The notes beneath the pieces are model-generated. The model was not told where the DNA came from, searched no databases, and worked only from the letters and a program-made list of their open reading frames with translations. This document shows, piece by piece, positions 1 through 5,794 of a stretch of DNA of 6,951 nt (position 1 is its first letter; each line of letters opens with the position of its first letter). Position numbers and translations under genes: made by a program. The DNA comes from CAWACC01 sp964390695 (lineage in GTDB: Bacteria > Chlamydiota > Chlamydiia > Chlamydiales > Parachlamydiaceae): the NCBI GenBank assembly GCA_964390695.1, contig CAYMKI010000157.1, positions 1 through 6,951 of the forward strand. The letters run 5' to 3'.

Positions 1-89
1 TTCACTGCCCAACACTAAGAACAAACATGATAGGCAGGATCGCCTTCGGCGGCAGGATAATGCATTAGGTGATTGATCTAATACATCAT
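1..89. other. Short tail downstream of lpxD, no gene supported
   Basis: This stretch follows the lpxD stop codon. An ATG lies directly after that stop on the minus strand, but the frame closes after three codons. Another minus-strand frame stays open to the window edge but has a Cys/Arg-rich, non-protein-like translation and no ribosome binding site. A direct repeat GGCAGGAT (33-40 and 51-58) flanks a small CGCC-TTC-GGCG hairpin (41-51). No T-run follows it, so I do not call it a terminator. The next gene of the operon, if there is one, begins outside the window. Confidence 0.5.
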
Positions 90-1154
90 CTACTGATTTA
101 AACTCAATTTGGCTAGCTGATCTTCCAGGGCTTTGATGCGCTGCACATAAGAGTCTATGCGCCGTATGTGGACACTGATGCGGTTATGTTCGTTCAAGGG
201 CATAGCCGGTACCCCTCCATATCTGCCTTTTGGCAAAGACTTGTCGGCAGCGCTTCGCGCTGACAGAATGACCCCATCATCTAGGTGAACATGACCGGTC
301 AATCCGCACTGTCCGGCAAGCACTACGTAACGGCCGGTGGAAGAGGAGCCCGCTATACCGGTTTGCGCTATGATCATATTATGCGCGCCTATGCATGCAC
401 CGTGGCCGATCTGCACGAGGTTATCTATCTTGGTGCCTTTGCCGATTTTGGTGGATTTAAAGCGCCCTCTGTCAATAGTGGTGTTGGCACCGATCTCAAC
501 GTCATCTTCAAGGATCACATTGCCTATCTGGTTCAGTTTGACATGTTCGCCTTGCTTGCTGGTGGTATAGCCGAATCCGCACGATCCGATGACCGCTCCG
601 GGTTGCAAGATCACCCTATTGCCTATTATGCACAGTTCGCGTACTGTGACATGGCTGTGAAAAATACAGTCTTGGCCGATTTTTACGCCCGCTCCCACAT
701 AGCAGCCGGCTCCGATAACGGTTCTATCACCGATATTTGCGTGCTGGTCTACGACGGCATGAGGGCCAATTTGAACCCCTTGTCCGATTTTGGCTGTCTC
801 ATGGATGACTGCCGTGGGGTGTATGCCCAAAAAGCCGGATCCAAGCTTCCTGCTTTCATAAAAGATTTCAAGGACTTGTTGAAAAGCCCTTGAAGGGTCT
901 TCTGCTAGCAGGAAATTGCGGCCTTCCGGCTTTGGGGCCTCTGGATGGATGAATATCACCCCAGCGGAAGATTTTAGCATGGCTTGTTCGTAGCGCGAGG
1001 TTTGCCCAAAGGGCAGCTTCGCTAAGAAAGACGCATCTTCGGCTTCAGCAGACTCCAAGTCAGCAACATTTTTAATGATGTGATGCGGATTTCCCACCAA
1101 TTGGGTGTGGGTTAACTCTGCAAGTTCAGCTAAGGTAAAAGATTTGTCTTTCAT
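90..1154 (-). CDS. lpxD: UDP-3-O-(3-hydroxyacyl)glucosamine N-acyltransferase LpxD
   Basis: LpxD transfers a 3-hydroxyacyl chain from acyl carrier protein to the 2-amino group of UDP-3-O-acylglucosamine, the third step of lipid A synthesis, in the cytoplasm. The 354-residue protein has the expected architecture: an N-terminal uridine-binding domain (about 1-105), a left-handed beta-helix of hexapeptide repeats (about 106-310, many I-G-x-x triplets), and a C-terminal helix (about 320-350) ending in a coiled-coil-like LEDQLAKL. His251 in QIGHG and His288 in LTGHVH are 37 residues apart, like the catalytic pair His239/His276 of E. coli LpxD. The stretches PGAVIGSCGFGY (185-196) and GANTTIDRGRFK (222-233) are typical of chlamydial LpxD. 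The start ATG lies 8 nt after the ompH stop with no clear ribosome binding site of its own, so translational coupling is likely. One oddity is that the usual F-L-x-N-x-x-Y uracil-binding motif is replaced by Phe43-L-A-Lys46 and a longer loop to Tyr55. Confidence 0.97.
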   Translation of the reverse strand: MKDKSFTLAELAELTHTQLVGNPHHIIKNVADLESAEAEDASFLAKLPFGQTSRYEQAMLKSSAGVIFIHPEAPKPEGRNFLLAEDPSRAFQQVLEIFYESRKLGSGFLGIHPTAVIHETAKIGQGVQIGPHAVVDQHANIGDRTVIGAGCYVGAGVKIGQDCIFHSHVTVRELCIIGNRVILQPGAVIGSCGFGYTTSKQGEHVKLNQIGNVILEDDVEIGANTTIDRGRFKSTKIGKGTKIDNLVQIGHGACIGAHNMIIAQTGIAGSSSTGRYVVLAGQCGLTGHVHLDDGVILSARSAADKSLPKGRYGGVPAMPLNEHNRISVHIRRIDSYVQRIKALEDQLAKLSLNQ

Positions 1155-1162
1155 GATGTATA

Positions 1163-1789
1163 CTAACCAGCTTTAGGTGCTGCCGTTTCTTTAGCCTGAG
1201 GCGGATTTTTATCATAATCTTGATCTAAGATGCTTATGATTTTAGCAGAAACATCTAAATCAGGCGAGATATAAAATGCAGCTTCGTCGTTTAAAACCAA
1301 ATCCAACTGGTCGTTCTTGGCTACAGATTCTGTAGCTTTGAGTACTTGGTCTTGAAGCTTTTGGATGACTTTCATGTTGGTTTGCTGCAGAGTTTGCATA
1401 TATTGGTTTTGCTGCTGTTGCATCTCTTGGCTTAAAGCGCGGAACTTTCTTTTGAGTTCAGTTTCTGCTTCGGGTGACAAACTGTCTAAATAATCGGGAT
1501 CGTTGAGCTTGGAGCCCATATCATTTAGCGTTTTTTCTTTGTCGGCCAATAGGGATTCCATTTGTTTCTTCAAGCCTTCAAAATTGGCCTGCTCGAATTT
1601 GCCTATTTTGGATTCTTCGACGCATTTTTTGAAGCTGACGACACCGACCTTTAAGGCTTTACTAGCATTTTTGGTGCCTGCAGCAGGTGAACCAGAAGTG
1701 TTGGGGACTGCTGGAGCTGCAGAGCAAAGCAAGGCGCTGCCGGCTGAGAGGGCTAATAGGGAACATAGATGTTTCTTCCAGGATTTCAT
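1163..1789 (-). CDS. ompH: OmpH/Skp-family periplasmic chaperone
   Basis: Skp-family proteins are trimeric periplasmic chaperones that hold unfolded outer-membrane proteins until the BAM machinery inserts them. The 208-residue protein starts with a Sec signal peptide: Lys4/Lys5/Lys6-region charges, a hydrophobic core at about 8-26, and a plausible cleavage near the Ala-rich SAAPA (23-27). A low-complexity Ser/Ala/Pro linker follows (about 28-45). The OmpH domain begins with a beta strand (LKVGVVSF, 46-53) and continues into a long charged, Gln-rich helical coiled coil (about 65-155), with a closing strand and helix (LDLVLNDEAAFYISPDLDV, then IISILDQDY). The C-terminus is an Ala/Pro/Lys-rich tail. 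ATG 1789 is preceded by AAGGAG (1803-1798) with 8 nt spacing, which supports this start. It lies 165 nt after bamA, a gap widened by an inserted repeat element, and 8 nt before lpxD. Assignment rests on family-like structure and on the conserved bamA-ompH-lpxD order; primary sequence identity in this family is generally low. Confidence 0.92.
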   Translation of the reverse strand: MKSWKKHLCSLLALSAGSALLCSAAPAVPNTSGSPAAGTKNASKALKVGVVSFKKCVEESKIGKFEQANFEGLKKQMESLLADKEKTLNDMGSKLNDPDYLDSLSPEAETELKRKFRALSQEMQQQQNQYMQTLQQTNMKVIQKLQDQVLKATESVAKNDQLDLVLNDEAAFYISPDLDVSAKIISILDQDYDKNPPQAKETAAPKAG

Positions 1790-1797
1790 GCGAAAGT

Positions 1798-1803
1798 CTC
1801 CTT
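1798..1803 (-). promoter_or_regulatory. Shine-Dalgarno site of ompH
   Basis: AAGGAG reads on the minus strand 8 nt before the ompH ATG at 1789. It lies outside the inserted repeat element, so the insertion left the ompH translation start intact. Confidence 0.75.
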
Positions 1804-1821
1804 ATAGTTTAAAGTGTGTAA

Positions 1822-1830
1822 ATCAAAATC
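1822..1830. repeat. 9-bp target-site duplication, ompH-side copy
   Basis: ATCAAAATC directly abuts the left terminal inverted repeat of the element at 1831-1953. It is identical to 1954-1962, which abuts the right end. Exact direct copies at both boundaries of an inverted-repeat element are the standard mark of transposition. Confidence 0.85.
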
Positions 1831-1953
1831 CAGCAATTCCCGCTAAATTCTCGTTTACCCAAGGGTTAGTAGCCCCTTCGGGGCTGCCTTCCCCTGGGCT
1901 GCCATCTTATGCCCCATTCTGGGGCTCGTGATTTTTTTTAGCGGAAATTGCTG
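1831..1953. mobile_element. MITE-like non-autonomous element between bamA and ompH
   Basis: This 123-bp element has terminal inverted repeats at 1831-1847 and 1937-1953 (16 of 17 positions match) and no coding capacity. The interior is packed with stems. Positions 1871-1876 pair with 1880-1885 around a TTC loop. Positions 1911-1916 pair with 1920-1925 around another TTC loop. Positions 1858-1865 pair with 1891-1898 (7 of 8) around the first hairpin. The whole can therefore fold as a closed, branched structure in DNA or RNA. The exact 9-bp direct repeat ATCAAAATC on both sides is the expected target-site duplication. Removing the element and one target copy leaves a 33-nt bamA-ompH gap, ordinary for an operon. 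No transposase lies in the window, so the mobilising family is unknown. Nine-bp duplications occur in several DDE families (IS1, IS256 and the IS903 branch of IS5). Confidence 0.82.
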
Positions 1954-1962
1954 ATCAAAATC
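1954..1962. repeat. 9-bp target-site duplication, bamA-side copy (includes bamA stop)
   Basis: This second ATCAAAATC copy overlaps the end of bamA. On the minus strand it reads GATTTTGAT and contains the last two bases of the penultimate Arg codon, the terminal Phe codon TTT, the TGA stop and one following base. The insertion therefore preserved the bamA reading frame and its C-terminal Phe. Confidence 0.85.
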
Positions 1963-4417
1963 GTCCGCCCATTTGGAAAAAGAACTTTTTGACTTGGCTA
2001 TTGCTTTGAGGATTCAAAGGATATCCCATGCCAAATGTAAGTTCAGGCAAGCTTTCCATGAGCTTAACCCTGACGCCATAACCTGCTGCCATGCTCAAAC
2101 GTCCAAAGTGGAAATATTTATCGGAGAGGTGGCCTGCGTCAAAGAATATAAAGCCATCAAAATTTTTCATGATCTTTCTGTTATATTCCGCGGAATAAAA
2201 CTGCAGGGAAATACCTCCAGCTGGATCATCGTCATCGGTGCCGAACTGCGGACCTAGAGCATAAGATCGATATCCGCGCACAGTTTCGTCGCCGCCCAAG
2301 AAGAGACGTTCGTCGATGGGCAAGGTATCGGGCTCAGTATCTCCATAAGGGAACAAGAACTTGAAGTCGCAACGGAATTTCATAGCCCCTCTGCGATGCA
2401 GTTGATAGTAGTAAGTATTCAGATAATTGAAGCCTATGAACGAATGGTAGCCGCCTACACCTGCAATTTCAGAGCCCAGCCTAGACTTCAAGCCATTGCT
2501 TGGATGCAAAGGATGGTCCGTGGAGTCATAGTACAAGGTCGTTCCGACAGCAGAGACTAAACCGGCATGCTTGGCTTCGCGGCGTAATTTTTCATAGCCT
2601 TTTTCTTTTTGAGCCAGTTCGTGGTTAAAGCGGCGGATTTCATCCGGGTCTGTGAGTTCTTCAAGTCTTCTTTGATATTTTTCCCTTTCTTCAGGATCGT
2701 CTTCGGTGACGTTGATATGTGTATTACGTAGACGATAATGCCAAGCTGTTCTTAAGAATGGGTTGAGCTGATAGGAAGCGTGTAAGGTTATGCCGCTGGC
2801 ATCGATGTCGTAATCTTCAGAGATGTAGCGCGTATTGGATAATTCTAAATCAAAGCCTACTGTCCACTGTGTGTCCATGAAGTAAGGCTTTGTCCAAGAT
2901 AATTCGTATTTACGGCTCTTATTACCGAAGGTAGCGCTGATGTTGAGATATTCGCCTCCACCTCTGAGGGATTTCAGGCCATCTTTCCAGAAGCAGCCTA
3001 ATCCTTTGTAGTTAAAGTTCTTTTCCGATACGGACACGCTGCCGAAATAGCTTTCGACGCTGCTGATGCCGAAGGAAGTGCTGAAGTGGCCTGTTCCGGT
3101 CTCTTCGACTTCGATGTTGATATCTCTATAGTCTTCGCCGAGGCCAAAAGCACCTTCTGATTTTACCGCATAGACGTTGACATGCTTGAAATAGCCGATG
3201 TTTCTCAGGCGCTCTTCTGTTTTTTGCAATTTTTCGATATTGAAAACTTCTCCCGGCACCAGCAAGATTTCATGCAGGATAACACGGGTCTGGGTAGAGT
3301 TATTGCCATAGACTTTGACCAGTCCGACAAAAAATTGCTTGCCTTCTTCTACGCTGAAATCGATGGCATAGGTGCGGTCTTCGATGTTGAGCTTGGGCTC
3401 GAAGTTGACGTTTGCTTCAATATAACCTTTACGGCCATAAGTATTGGTAATATTGCGGATACTGTCGCGGATCTTATCGGGCGAATAAGGTTGTCCTGGA
3501 ACTATCACCAGATTTTTTCTAAGACATTCGTCGTCAAAAAGACTGTGGCCTTTAAAAGTAAAGTCCCCGAAATAGTATAATTCACCTTTCTCTGCATAGA
3601 TTTGGAGGATAATTCTGTTGGTTTTATTGGATTCTTCCACCTTGATTTCTACAGAGGCATCGGCATAGCCTTCATTTTGCAGATAATTCAGGATAACGAA
3701 TTGATCATGCTGAACGACTTCTTCATTGTAGGTGCCTTGGTTGGTGAACCAGCTCGTGAACAAGTTGTACTCTTTAGTGGCTATCATGTCCAATAATTCG
3801 GCTTCTTCATGCGAGGTAAAGCCATGAAAAACGATGTCTTTGATGCGGCCGGCGCGTCCTTCCTTGATGACTATTTCAATATCGACTTCGTTGGTAGCTT
3901 CATCACGCGTGACCTGGTAGTCTAGCTCGGCTTCGAAGAATCCTTTTTTGACATAATACGCTTTAAGTTTGTGAAAAGCCTTGTTAAATGCTTGCCTGTC
4001 GAAAACTGTGGAAGCGTGAATGCCGAGCTCTTTTTGAAGCCTGCTTGTCTTGACGCGTTCGTTCCCTACATAGGTCAGGGTTCTGATGGTAGGCTTTGGC
4101 CATATCTTTAACGTGATATACATTCTGCCGTCCAGCGATTCCAGCCTGGGGAGTACGTGGTCGAAATCCCTGGCTAGCGTCTTTAGGTCAGCATCAAAAT
4201 CGGTATGCGAAAATAGATCTCCCTTGTGAGTCTTGATGCGAGATAGTATCGCTTCGGTGTCGAAATTAGCTGTGGATTCTCCGCCGCCTAATTCGATGGT
4301 AATGTCTTCTATCACCAAGTTTTCGTAATGGATGGTTTGCCCCTCTAGCACAGGTGAGAAAAATAGTACGAGTAGCAGTCCTAAATAAAGTCCTAAAGTT
4401 AATATGCCTTTTTTCAT
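1955..4417 (-). CDS. bamA: BamA/Omp85 outer-membrane protein assembly factor
   Basis: BamA is the essential outer-membrane core of the BAM complex and catalyses folding and insertion of beta-barrel proteins. From ATG 4417 the protein has 820 residues, close to E. coli BamA (810). It has an N-terminal signal peptide (charged KK, hydrophobic core about 5-24, likely cleavage near LEG/Q at 27-28). About five POTRA domains follow (roughly 33-107, 109-186, 190-277, 281-357 and 361-437). The 16-strand barrel runs from about 440 to 820. Landmarks are the VRGY motif of loop 6 (713-716), the strand/turn YDSTD...PSNG (about 629-642) and the C-terminal Phe820 of the beta-signal. WTKPYF (508-513) and the surrounding segments are typical of chlamydial Omp85. 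A highly charged helical insert of about 45 residues (572-617) falls in predicted extracellular loop 4. A TTG triplet directly precedes this ATG in frame, but Shine-Dalgarno spacing favours the ATG. It is the first gene of the bamA-ompH-lpxD unit. Confidence 0.96.
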   Translation of the reverse strand: MKKGILTLGLYLGLLLVLFFSPVLEGQTIHYENLVIEDITIELGGGESTANFDTEAILSRIKTHKGDLFSHTDFDADLKTLARDFDHVLPRLESLDGRMYITLKIWPKPTIRTLTYVGNERVKTSRLQKELGIHASTVFDRQAFNKAFHKLKAYYVKKGFFEAELDYQVTRDEATNEVDIEIVIKEGRAGRIKDIVFHGFTSHEEAELLDMIATKEYNLFTSWFTNQGTYNEEVVQHDQFVILNYLQNEGYADASVEIKVEESNKTNRIILQIYAEKGELYYFGDFTFKGHSLFDDECLRKNLVIVPGQPYSPDKIRDSIRNITNTYGRKGYIEANVNFEPKLNIEDRTYAIDFSVEEGKQFFVGLVKVYGNNSTQTRVILHEILLVPGEVFNIEKLQKTEERLRNIGYFKHVNVYAVKSEGAFGLGEDYRDINIEVEETGTGHFSTSFGISSVESYFGSVSVSEKNFNYKGLGCFWKDGLKSLRGGGEYLNISATFGNKSRKYELSWTKPYFMDTQWTVGFDLELSNTRYISEDYDIDASGITLHASYQLNPFLRTAWHYRLRNTHINVTEDDPEEREKYQRRLEELTDPDEIRRFNHELAQKEKGYEKLRREAKHAGLVSAVGTTLYYDSTDHPLHPSNGLKSRLGSEIAGVGGYHSFIGFNYLNTYYYQLHRRGAMKFRCDFKFLFPYGDTEPDTLPIDERLFLGGDETVRGYRSYALGPQFGTDDDDPAGGISLQFYSAEYNRKIMKNFDGFIFFDAGHLSDKYFHFGRLSMAAGYGVRVKLMESLPELTFGMGYPLNPQSNSQVKKFFFQMGGRF

Positions 4418-4423
4418 CAATAT

Positions 4424-4429
4424 CTCCCT
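4424..4429 (-). promoter_or_regulatory. Shine-Dalgarno site that decides the bamA start
   Basis: AGGGAG on the minus strand lies 6 nt before ATG 4417 but only 3 nt before the in-frame TTG at 4420-4418. The spacing fits initiation at the ATG and is too tight for the TTG. Confidence 0.7.
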
Positions 4430-4486
4430 ATCGTTTCTGCAAGAAACTACCTCTTAAGCATGAATGAATTCTATATCAAGGACATT

Positions 4487-4515
4487 ATCATAGGCGAAGC
4501 TAGGACTTGCCGCAA
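4487..4515 (-). promoter_or_regulatory. Candidate housekeeping-sigma promoter for the bamA operon
   Basis: On the minus strand, -35 TTGCGG (4515-4510) is separated by exactly 17 nt from -10 TATGAT (4492-4487), a 5/6 match to TATAAT. Transcription would begin near 4480, giving a leader of about 60 nt. A second pair nearby is TTGATA (4479-4474), 17 nt, TAAGAG (4456-4451), with a better -35 but a poorer -10. Either lies after the hairpin that follows the acetyltransferase gene, so bamA probably has its own transcription start. Confidence 0.4.
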
Positions 4516-4572
4516 GAGAAAAAACACCCAGAAAGGGAAAAACTCATTAAGTAAAATTTTGGAGGGGGAGAT

Positions 4573-4593
4573 CTGGGGGAGGGATTCCCCCAG
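4573..4593 (-). terminator. GC-rich hairpin after the acetyltransferase gene, possible terminator
   Basis: CTGGGGGA (4573-4580) and TCCCCCAG (4586-4593) form a perfect 8-bp stem with a 5-nt loop, starting 17 nt past the acetyltransferase stop codon. On the minus strand the hairpin is followed by a C/T-rich run and only about 16 nt later by TTTT, so it lacks the immediate U-tract of a classical intrinsic terminator. Its place at the gene end and before the bamA promoter suggests a transcript boundary or 3'-end stabiliser. Confidence 0.4.
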
Positions 4594-4610
4594 GTTTATC
4601 TTATAGTTAA

Positions 4611-5093
4611 TTAATTCGTATCAGTTTTTGGCTGGGTTTCAGGTAGGGTCATAGTGACATGCACGCGAGGATCTCCGTTCATATACTTGCCTGATGGTTG
4701 TGCATCGTATTTGAGACCTTCTCTTTGTGCAAAATTCTCATAAAAGGCTTTGGTTTTTTCGTTGTTGCCGCGAAAATGGAGTTGTAAGGTGTTGATGCCG
4801 ATGGTGCGGCATTTGTCAACCACGCCAGTCATTAACACTTTTCCGATTTTACGGTCTTGATATGCCATGTCAACGGCAATATAGCTGATTAAGGCAAACG
4901 TTGTATTAAAATGAGTGGAGACGTAACCGACAATTTTTTCATCGAGCAGGGCCACCAAGGTTTCTCTTTGATGGATTGAATGATTGTAATGGCTCCAATT
5001 AATTGAGGCATGGATTTGGGCCACAGCAGTTCGAAACATATCTGCGGGAACATCCATTCCATTTTTTATAGAGATGGTTGTTGATAACATCAT
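4611..5093 (-). CDS. GNAT-family N-acetyltransferase, substrate unknown
   Basis: The 160-residue protein has the length and layout of a single-domain GNAT enzyme, which moves an acetyl group from acetyl-CoA to an amine. A strand pair at about 45-70 (VALLDEKIVGYVS, then FALISYIAVD) leads into motif A with the pyrophosphate-binding loop YQDRKIGKVLM (78-88). There the first Gly of the usual Q-x-x-G-x-G is Lys82 and the second (Gly84) is kept, as seen in a subset of GNATs. Motif B follows: LQLHFRGNNEKTKAFYENF (103-121), with the typical N-x-x-A-x-x-F/Y-Y-like pattern. The C-terminus is a short polar tail. Two ATGs are adjacent. The Shine-Dalgarno AAGGAG (5103-5098) is 4 nt from the first (5093) and 7 nt from the second (5090), so the second may be the true start. 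A weak promoter, TTGAAA (5148-5143), 17 nt, CATACA (5125-5120), is possible. It appears to be a monocistronic gene between batD and bamA; I cannot name its substrate. Confidence 0.85.
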   Translation of the reverse strand: MMLSTTISIKNGMDVPADMFRTAVAQIHASINWSHYNHSIHQRETLVALLDEKIVGYVSTHFNTTFALISYIAVDMAYQDRKIGKVLMTGVVDKCRTIGINTLQLHFRGNNEKTKAFYENFAQREGLKYDAQPSGKYMNGDPRVHVTMTLPETQPKTDTN

Positions 5094-5320
5094 TGTACTC
5101 CTTTTACTAATATTTTTTTTGTATGGGATATATAGAAATTATTTTCAAAATCTACACTTTGTGTGAATTATTAAACCTCAAAGAACACACAGAGAAAAAA
5201 ACAAAATTATCTCGTATTAATACTGTGTTTTAGGTGTTTGAAGATTCATTAATTTATGTGCTTTATGGATTAAAAATAATTTATAAGTATGTATGATTAT
5301 TAAAATAATTATATATTATA

Positions 5321-5338
5321 ATAATTAAATTTAATTAT
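5321..5338. repeat. 18-bp perfect A/T palindrome
   Basis: ATAATTAAATTTAATTAT equals its own reverse complement. It sits inside the most AT-rich part of the window, about 230 bp upstream of the acetyltransferase start. Composition makes such palindromes less surprising, so it could be a protein-binding site, a bent-DNA segment or chance. Confidence 0.5.
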
Positions 5339-5603
5339 ATCACAAACTGTGAATTTATGTAAAATGAATAGACCTCTAGCGCAATCTCAATTGCCCGATT
5401 CAATGTGAGCAAGGATTTAGGGAGCAAGTTGGGTTTGAAGTCGATGCCTCTAACTTTGCTAGTATGTATAAACCCGAGTTAGGGATACAATTTATGAAAA
5501 CTTTTATAAGGCTTATACTTATCTATTTTTAACGATGAGTGTTGAGTTTAAACGCGGAGGAATAGAGGCGCAGAGGCACGGAGGATGGACTATGGGGCAC
5601 ACC

Positions 5604-5723
5604 CCTCAGCTTCGACTTTAGCAATTTTTAAGCACATGCTACCAAGTTGAAAACTTCTTCAAAGCTTATTTTTTCTATTCGGCCTTTTTTTTATGCTAGA
5701 AAATGCTAAAGTCGAGACTGAGG
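5604..5723. repeat. Inner 20-bp inverted repeat
   Basis: Positions 5604-5623 and 5704-5723 are reverse complements at 18 of 20 positions and enclose 80 nt of T-rich sequence. The pairing may extend imperfectly inward, through the T-rich run that follows 5623. It forms the first arm of the larger element. Confidence 0.65.
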
Positions 5724-5732
5724 CCAGAGGTT

Positions 5733-5759
5733 TCAGTCAAACCCGACGGGTTAGACTGA
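5733..5759. repeat. 12-bp imperfect hairpin
   Basis: TCAGTCAAACCC pairs with GGGTTAGACTGA at 11 of 12 positions around a 3-nt loop. It is the second arm of the larger element. No T-run follows on either strand, so it is not terminator-like. Confidence 0.6.
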
Positions 5760-5765
5760 CAGCGC

Positions 5766-5794
5766 TAAAATTGTGCGCTACGCGCACAATTTTA
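5766..5794. repeat. 13-bp perfect hairpin, terminator-like on the plus strand
   Basis: TAAAATTGTGCGC pairs perfectly with GCGCACAATTTTA around a TAC loop. On the plus strand the GC core is followed by a T-rich tail (TTTTATGTTTTTG), which resembles an intrinsic terminator, although no plus-strand gene precedes it. On the minus strand the tail is just AATTTTA, so it could weakly end read-through from batD. Confidence 0.65.

Noticed and set aside
41..58. Terminator after lpxD
   Set aside because: The hairpin has only a 4-bp stem and neither strand shows a following T-run.
285..893. Plus-strand open frame of 202 codons
   Set aside because: It is wholly antisense to lpxD, whose minus-strand product is an excellent family match. 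The plus-strand translation has no recognisable motif and no credible ribosome binding site.
1871..1925. Intrinsic terminator between bamA and ompH
   Set aside because: The hairpins are GC-rich but lack an immediate T-run in the minus-strand direction. The only A/T run (1932-1939) gives A residues in the operon transcript and lies before the hairpins.
1503..1931. Plus-strand open frame of 142 codons
   Set aside because: It is antisense to ompH and runs into the MITE-like element. Its translation is low-complexity and Pro/Ala/Ser-rich without domain features.
3182..3580. Plus-strand open frames opposite bamA (also 1973-2257 and 3602-3796)
   Set aside because: They are mirror frames of the well-supported BamA coding sequence, and none has a start signal or family-like motif.
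4418..4420. TTG as the bamA start codon
   Set aside because: The Shine-Dalgarno sequence is only 3 nt away from it but 6 nt from the next ATG, and it adds just one residue.
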